From the NCBI GenBank assembly GCA_029907285.1, contig JARYMD010000177.1, positions 1 to 8,787 on the forward strand: a DNA stretch of 8,787 bases. The letters run 5' to 3'. Shown piece by piece: positions 5,062 to 8,787 of the stretch. The stretch is from Verrucomicrobiota bacterium (GTDB lineage Bacteria; Verrucomicrobiota; Verrucomicrobiia; Limisphaerales; J093). Each line of letters begins with the position of its first letter. The first letter of the stretch is position 1. The translations under genes and the position numbers were made by a program. The notes under the pieces are model-generated. The model worked only from the letters and a program-made list of their open reading frames with translations, was not told the origin of the DNA and made no database searches.

Positions 5062-6791
5062 GACGACAAAACAGATGAAGTGGTTGGATCGGACGGGTCG
5101 AGCGCGGAGGGATCGCTTTCAGCTTCGGCTTCAAGCAGAAGTTTGCGCCGCAATGGACGCAAGCTGAATATCTTGAAGGCGGAAACGAATATGATGCCGA
5201 ACGACGTCGAGGAATATGCAGCCATCAAACTGGGTTTGATGACTCCGAGCGAGACGAGGATCAGCGAAATAATTGTTCCCACGAATCCGAGGTAGATGCC
5301 TGCGTCGAAGAGGTGATCCTCATTCTCGAGCAGTTTCAGTTTGATCCTAGGCGGAAGCTGCTGGCGGCGTATTTCCGCCAGTTTGATCCGGCAGGCGGTG
5401 TAAATCAGCGCCTGTATGACAAAGAACAGCAACAATGTTAACAGACTTACTTGGTTCATAAGCGATGCAGGGGCGCTGGTGACGGCCACCGGGATTACGC
5501 CGCCCACCGTGGGCAGGCGCACTCGAAATGGAAGTTCCATTTTCTGGCTGCCTTGTGCGAGAAACGGCTCGCTCACGAGCAGAACCACCAGCAGGAATCC
5601 CAGCGCAAACAAAAACTCGCGCAACAGATGAAAGCGAGGCGGGTTCGGCAAACCCGCCAACTCCTCGGCGGGCTTCGGTTTGAAGTTTATCGCCATTGAA
5701 ACAAAAAAGCCGCCGACAAGGTATAACACCCATTTCAGAGGCAAAGCCAGCCAATGCGACCTCAAGTCCAAAGACGCTGCATACTCAATAAAGCTGCCGA
5801 AAGGATCGTAGCCAAGCGCAAACAGACGCGGTTTCCATTCGTACAACTGCTGCTTGCGCCTCAGCAATTCACGCACTCCGCCTGTCCCGAACCGCATGCT
5901 CGAAGCAAGATCGCCAAACCCAGTTTCGCTGAATTTCATCAAATACTCAGCAACAGCCGCAGGTTGTCCCGAAATCAGCACCGCAGCAAACAAAACAGGC
6001 AGCCGATCGTTCGCGCGCCGTGCCAACTCAGCCAGCCTGCGCAGCGTTTCGGCGTCCTCGATGTTCGCCACAAAAGCCACCAACTGCCCCCAGTTAAGCC
6101 TCTGTCCCAGCGACAGCAAACCCAGCAGTGCCTGCTCAAGGTTCAGCGAATCCCCGCCGCGGTTTGCATCCGCTGACATGCTGAAGACTTCGCGGCTCAT
6201 CCGGGGATTCAGATGCCCGGCTTCAAGGAGCAATCCGCATACACAAATTGCCACGTCAATCGCCTGCCCGGCCGATGACTGCGACGGTGAAAAGACAACG
6301 GTGTTGGTTCTTGAACGCAACTTCAACAGTTCCTGTATGGCCGGGTTCGGCGAACTCTCGAGAAGGTCAAGAGCTTGCCTGCGATTAGCTGACCTTGCCA
6401 AGAAATCGGTTAATGACTCGGAGGTTGGGGGCGTCTGTTCAGTAGAATTTGTGGGTGCAGCCGAAGACCATATGGCGCTGACGCGGCCGTACGGCTGGCT
6501 GCCCCAACGCTGCAAAGCCGGCTGCGCTTGGGTCAAATCCCTGACTGCGACGTCGAGTTTCTCTTTTCCCCAGACGCTTTGCTGTTGGGCGGTCAATTGC
6601 AGCAACTGCGCGGCCCCAAGGTTGCGCTCGGCGACCAGAGCCAGTCCCTGAGCAACCAGATCGGGCGTATTCATGCCAGCCCGATGGAGGACCGTAGAAT
6701 CAACCGCCCTCAGGTGCGCCGGGACCAGCAATCCAAACACGATCGCTGTCACTCCCAAGGCCGCGAATATTGAAAACCAAATCCAACGCAT
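5058..6791 (-). CDS. Six-helix membrane protein with MotA/TolQ/ExbB-like C-terminal hairpin
   Basis: The 577-residue product has predicted membrane helices at about 4-24, 347-368, 392-412, 446-466, 499-517 and 524-543. Between helices 1 and 2 lies an extra-membrane domain of about 320 residues, mostly helical, Leu/Ala-rich and without catalytic motifs I recognise. The last two helices read YLGFVGTIISLILVSLGV and AYSSTSFGIIFVSAFKIF. They match the pattern of TolQ/ExbB/MotA (LGLLGTVxG, then a Thr/Ser-Gly-rich helix), and a basic RPLRRK stretch follows on the presumed cytoplasmic side. The cytoplasmic loop before this hairpin is only about 30 residues, shorter than in ExbB. The C-terminal tail is acidic, then Ser/Pro/Thr-rich. 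The next gene encodes a single-helix protein with a membrane aspartate, the normal ExbD/MotB partner, overlapping by 4 bases. Together they suggest an ion-driven motor complex in the inner membrane. A weak AGGCGGA ribosome-binding site lies 9 bases before the ATG. Channel-family membership is inferred. Confidence 0.83.
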   Translation of the reverse strand: MRWIWFSIFAALGVTAIVFGLLVPAHLRAVDSTVLHRAGMNTPDLVAQGLALVAERNLGAAQLLQLTAQQQSVWGKEKLDVAVRDLTQAQPALQRWGSQPYGRVSAIWSSAAPTNSTEQTPPTSESLTDFLARSANRRQALDLLESSPNPAIQELLKLRSRTNTVVFSPSQSSAGQAIDVAICVCGLLLEAGHLNPRMSREVFSMSADANRGGDSLNLEQALLGLLSLGQRLNWGQLVAFVANIEDAETLRRLAELARRANDRLPVLFAAVLISGQPAAVAEYLMKFSETGFGDLASSMRFGTGGVRELLRRKQQLYEWKPRLFALGYDPFGSFIEYAASLDLRSHWLALPLKWVLYLVGGFFVSMAINFKPKPAEELAGLPNPPRFHLLREFLFALGFLLVVLLVSEPFLAQGSQKMELPFRVRLPTVGGVIPVAVTSAPASLMNQVSLLTLLLFFVIQALIYTACRIKLAEIRRQQLPPRIKLKLLENEDHLFDAGIYLGFVGTIISLILVSLGVIKPSLMAAYSSTSFGIIFVSAFKIFSLRPLRRKLLLEAEAESDPSALDPSDPTTSSVLSS

Positions 6792-6926
6792 CGTTCAAAA
6801 TCCGCCTAAAACTACAGCACTTTCCGCGCCTCTGTAAAGGTTCGATACCGACGTCTCACAGAAAATGCTGCCAGGTTCGGCGGCGGCGCTGACATCCCTG
6901 CCCGCCCTGACGACGCATCTGAGTGA
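6792..6926. promoter_or_regulatory. Divergent promoter region of motor-like operon and sulfatase gene
   Basis: These 135 bases lie between two genes that diverge, so they should carry both promoters. For the minus-strand operon, TTTACA (complement of 6833-6838) and TAGTTT (complement of 6809-6814) are 18 bases apart and could be a -35/-10 pair, although the -10 matches poorly. For the sulfatase I see no convincing pair; its side is GC-rich (6880-6915). The pairing is a guess from consensus and spacing only. Confidence 0.3.
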
Positions 6927-8378
6927 TTGACAAAGGCGTTCCAAGACAAAACTCTCGCCAGTGTGAGAGCGGTCCAGATCCACTTTGTTTTGGTTGTCGT
7001 GACGGGCCTCTGCGCAATATCGGCGCACACAGCTCCGGTCAAGCCAAACATTGTCTTCATCATCTCGGACGATCATGCGTGGACCGATTACGGTTTCATT
7101 GGGCACAAATACATCGAAACGCCCAACCTCGACCGGCTCTCAACCCAGAGTGCATTGTTCAAGCGAGGGTATGTGCCGACTGCCTTGTGCCGGCCAGCCC
7201 TTGCCTCGATCGCAACCGGACTTTACGCCCACCAACACGGGATCACAGGCAACGACCCTGCCCTGCTGCCCCAAATGCGCGCAGCTTACGAAAAGAATCA
7301 GCCTGTTCAGGAACCGCCTGAATACAAAGCTCTGCGCGAAAAGCTTATCGCCAAATTCGACAAGTGCCCTTCGCTTCCGCGGCTGTTGGCCGACCATGGC
7401 TATCTGAGTTTTCAGTCGGGCAAATGGTGGGAGGGCAGTTACGCACGCGGCGGGTTTACCCACGGCATGACACGCGGGTTTCCAAACCCTGGCGGGCGTC
7501 ACGGGGATGACGGCCTCAAAATCGGGCGCGAAGGCATGAAGCCGATCTTCGATTTCATTGACATGGCAGTTGCGCAAGGCAAGCCCTTTTTCATCTGGTA
7601 CGCGCCATTTCTTCCCCATGAACCTCACAATCCGCCGCCGCGCCTCTTTCAAAAGTACAAGGCCAAAGGCGTGGAATCGGATCACGTTGCCAAATACTAT
7701 GCAATGGTTGAGTGGTTCGATGAAACATGCGGTCAGTTGCTCGATTGTCTTTCACAAAGAGGGCTGGCCTCGAACACGTTCGTTGTGTATATAGGCGACA
7801 ACGGTTGGATTCAACAGCCTGACAGCCCCGGGTTCGCACTTCGATCCAAACAATCACCGAACGAAGGCGGGGTAAGACAGCCGACAATGTTCTGTTGGCC
7901 GGGGGTTATCCGGCCGGGCGACCGTGGCATGCAGCTTTGTTCGAGCGTTGACATTGCGCCGACTGCGCTTGCAGCGGCCGGGGTTCCCGTCCCGGCAAAT
8001 CTGCCGGGTTTTAATCTGCTGCCAATTCTGAAGTCGGGTGAACCCACGCCGAGGCGCGAAGTCTTCGGCGAAACGTTTGCGCACGACATCGCCGATATCG
8101 ATCAACCTGAGAAGAGTCTGCTGTACCGATGGGTTGTTGAGGAAAACTGGAAACTGCTCCTGACTTACGACGGCGCGGTTGGCCGTTACGCGAAGTATCA
8201 TCCGTGCGCCGAAAAGCGCCCGCAATTGTTTGATTTGATAAATGATCCGCACGAGGAGCAAAACCTAGCCGCTCAACATCCGGACATCTTGACGCGTTTG
8301 GCCACGAAACTGCAGGAATGGTGGCTCGTGAATCAGCGCAAGGTTATCACAAGCTGGACAGACCAGCCCGCCCAGTAG
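6927..8378 (+). CDS. Secreted type I sulfatase (arylsulfatase family) with atypical CRPAL active-site motif
   Basis: The protein belongs to the alkaline-phosphatase-superfamily sulfatases, which hydrolyse sulfate esters, often from sulfated polysaccharides, using a formylglycine made from cysteine and one divalent metal. With 483 residues it is of normal size. An N-terminal hydrophobic segment ending in AISAHTA (about residues 20-36) is a signal peptide. PNIVFIISDDH supplies metal ligands D48 and D49. CRPALASIATG places the modified cysteine at C88. SGKW (K166), THG (H179), LPHEPH (H231), YIGDNGW (D291, N292) and SKQSPNEGGVRQP (K308) fit the other active-site positions. The C-terminal QLFDLINDPHEEQNLA is the typical family ending. 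The canonical C-x-P-x-R is here C-R-P-A-L, lacking the arginine at position five. No ATG is available. An in-frame TGA at 6924-6926 precedes TTG 6927, and GTG 6963 is the other candidate, giving a classic 24-residue signal peptide; the outer limit is reported. No Shine-Dalgarno sequence is clear for either. The substrate cannot be told from sequence. Confidence 0.94.
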   Translation: MTKAFQDKTLASVRAVQIHFVLVVVTGLCAISAHTAPVKPNIVFIISDDHAWTDYGFIGHKYIETPNLDRLSTQSALFKRGYVPTALCRPALASIATGLYAHQHGITGNDPALLPQMRAAYEKNQPVQEPPEYKALREKLIAKFDKCPSLPRLLADHGYLSFQSGKWWEGSYARGGFTHGMTRGFPNPGGRHGDDGLKIGREGMKPIFDFIDMAVAQGKPFFIWYAPFLPHEPHNPPPRLFQKYKAKGVESDHVAKYYAMVEWFDETCGQLLDCLSQRGLASNTFVVYIGDNGWIQQPDSPGFALRSKQSPNEGGVRQPTMFCWPGVIRPGDRGMQLCSSVDIAPTALAAAGVPVPANLPGFNLLPILKSGEPTPRREVFGETFAHDIADIDQPEKSLLYRWVVEENWKLLLTYDGAVGRYAKYHPCAEKRPQLFDLINDPHEEQNLAAQHPDILTRLATKLQEWWLVNQRKVITSWTDQPAQ

Positions 8379-8417
8379 TTGCCGGAATCCAAGTTGCCCT
8401 GCAGGCAGTGCCCCTGT

Positions 8418-8437
8418 GCCTGTGCCCATTGACAGGC
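8418..8437 (+). repeat. Hairpin shortly after the sulfatase stop
   Basis: GCCTGT (8418-8423) and ACAGGC (8432-8437) are perfect reverse complements around an 8-base loop, 39 bases after the stop codon. It could mark the transcript end, but there is no T-run, so it is not called an intrinsic terminator. Confidence 0.3.
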
Positions 8438-8515
8438 GGTGTCGGCCACGCCGGGCTGCGAAATATCTGCTGCGACCCGGTCACAAGGAAAAGCACCCTG
8501 ATCAGGCCCCTAACC

Positions 8516-8590
8516 GGCGCGCCGAGGACGGCGCGCCCTGCCTGCCTGCAAGAGTCCATGCACGGTAGGGCTCACTGTCCCCAGCGAGCC
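8516..8590. repeat. Double-hairpin element: GGCGCGCC pair followed by GGCTC/GAGCC stem
   Basis: GGCGCGCC occurs at 8516-8523 and 8530-8537 around GAGGAC, forming an 8-bp all-GC stem with a 6-base loop. Then GGCTCACTG (8569-8577) pairs with CAGCGAGCC (8582-8590) around TCCC, with one A-C mismatch. The two hairpins are 31 bases apart. From memory, very similar phrases recur between genes in Pedosphaera-like genomes, so this may be one copy of a dispersed element. That part is inference. Confidence 0.5.
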
Positions 8591-8677
8591 GGACAAAGTG
8601 CCTGGCACTCTGTTTGCGTTTTTCAAACACCACACGGTCGTGACCGCCCTATCGACGGCGACGGAAACTGATACGGA

Positions 8678-8707
8678 AAAACCGACCAAACTCGTTGTTT
8701 GGGTTTT
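8678..8707 (+). terminator. A/T-rich hairpin with short T-run, weak terminator candidate
   Basis: CCAAAC (8686-8691) and GTTTGG (8697-8702) form a 6-bp stem around TCGTT. AAAAC (8678-8682) can pair with GTTTT (8703-8707) across a three-base bulge. The T-run is only four bases, and the site is about 300 bases beyond the sulfatase stop. It could serve a transcript from either side. Confidence 0.25.
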
Positions 8708-8787
8708 GTCCTCGGATTGCGGTGTGGCCCGCAAATTGTCCCTTGTGCCAATCCGCAGTTGCCGAAGTCTGCGGAGGAACCCCTCAA

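Larger units (their letters stand above)
8379..8787. other. Palindrome-rich non-coding region after the sulfatase gene
   Basis: I see no supported gene in these 409 bases. Short frames on both strands are rich in R, P, A and T and lack motifs. The region contains many inverted repeats: GCCTGT/ACAGGC (8418-8437), the palindrome CCTGATCAGG (8497-8506), GGCGCGCC twice (8516-8537), GGCTCACTG/CAGCGAGCC (8569-8590), TGTTTG/CAAACA (8611-8629) and CCAAAC/GTTTGG (8686-8702). A purine-rich GCGGAGGAA near 8771-8779 could be a ribosome-binding site for a gene starting outside the window. Confidence 0.55.

Noticed and set aside
5854..6651. Plus-strand open frame of 265 codons opposite the channel-like gene
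   Set aside because: The translation is Ser/Arg/Ala/Cys-rich with no motif or hydrophobic pattern, while the minus strand gives clear membrane helices and a coupled operon. It is an antisense shadow.
3628..6791. Zorya-type anti-phage system (ZorA/ZorB are MotA/MotB-like)
   Set aside because: ZorA has a long cytoplasmic tail after its channel helices and ZorB has a peptidoglycan-binding domain; here the tail is short and the partner ends in a protease-like domain. No ZorC, ZorD or ZorE neighbour is present.
8318..8734. Short open frames on both strands after the sulfatase
   Set aside because: They translate the palindromic repeats into R/P/A/G-rich peptides, and one starts inside the sulfatase gene. 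No support as a protein.
1..8787. CRISPR array, tRNA or rRNA gene, insertion sequence or phage att site
   Set aside because: No regularly spaced repeats, no cloverleaf or rRNA-like segments, and no transposase or integrase frame were seen on either strand by eye.

Overview
The window looks like part of a Verrucomicrobiota chromosome, probably related to Pedosphaera/Limisphaerales. This is inferred from gene style, not from a marker gene. The clues are two pseudopilin-like proteins with the LIELLVVIAIIAIL signature and C-terminal H-Xn-DG motifs, a secreted type I sulfatase, moderately high GC, weak Shine-Dalgarno use, and intergenic stretches rich in short inverted repeats.

Layout: (1) 1-1489, plus strand: the 3' part of gcvT (its first roughly 20 codons lie outside the window) and a complete gcvH, a glycine-cleavage operon with no gcvP directly behind it. 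(2) 1490-1809: non-coding, with a strong hairpin and an unusually good ribosome-binding site placed before a five-codon minigene. (3) 1810-3379, plus strand: two overlapping genes for pseudopilin-like secreted or envelope proteins. (4) 3380-3627: convergent intergenic region with a hairpin, a 9-bp tandem repeat and a second small hairpin. (5) 3628-6791, minus strand: a two-gene operon overlapping by 4 bp. The upstream gene encodes a six-helix membrane protein whose last two helices resemble the MotA/TolQ/ExbB channel hairpin. The downstream gene encodes a protein with one N-terminal membrane helix carrying an aspartate (as in ExbD/TolR/MotB), a coiled coil of about 190 residues, and a C-terminal domain that looks like a degenerate trypsin-like fold. 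(6) 6792-6926: divergent promoter region. (7) 6927-8378, plus strand: a secreted sulfatase whose formylglycine motif departs from the consensus. (8) 8379-8787: non-coding, palindrome-rich.

The most interesting item is the minus-strand pair. It has the parts of an ion-driven ExbB/ExbD- or MotA/MotB-type motor, but the usual load (TonB, a peptidoglycan-binding domain, Tol) is replaced by a long coiled coil ending in a protease-like, probably inactive or non-canonical domain. I do not recognise this architecture as a named system. The link to the channel family rests on motif reading only and needs a profile or structure search.

The glycine-cleavage genes are housekeeping. The pilin-like genes and the sulfatase are typical of the expanded secretion and polysaccharide-degradation repertoires of this phylum. 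Nothing in the window ties them functionally to the motor-like pair.
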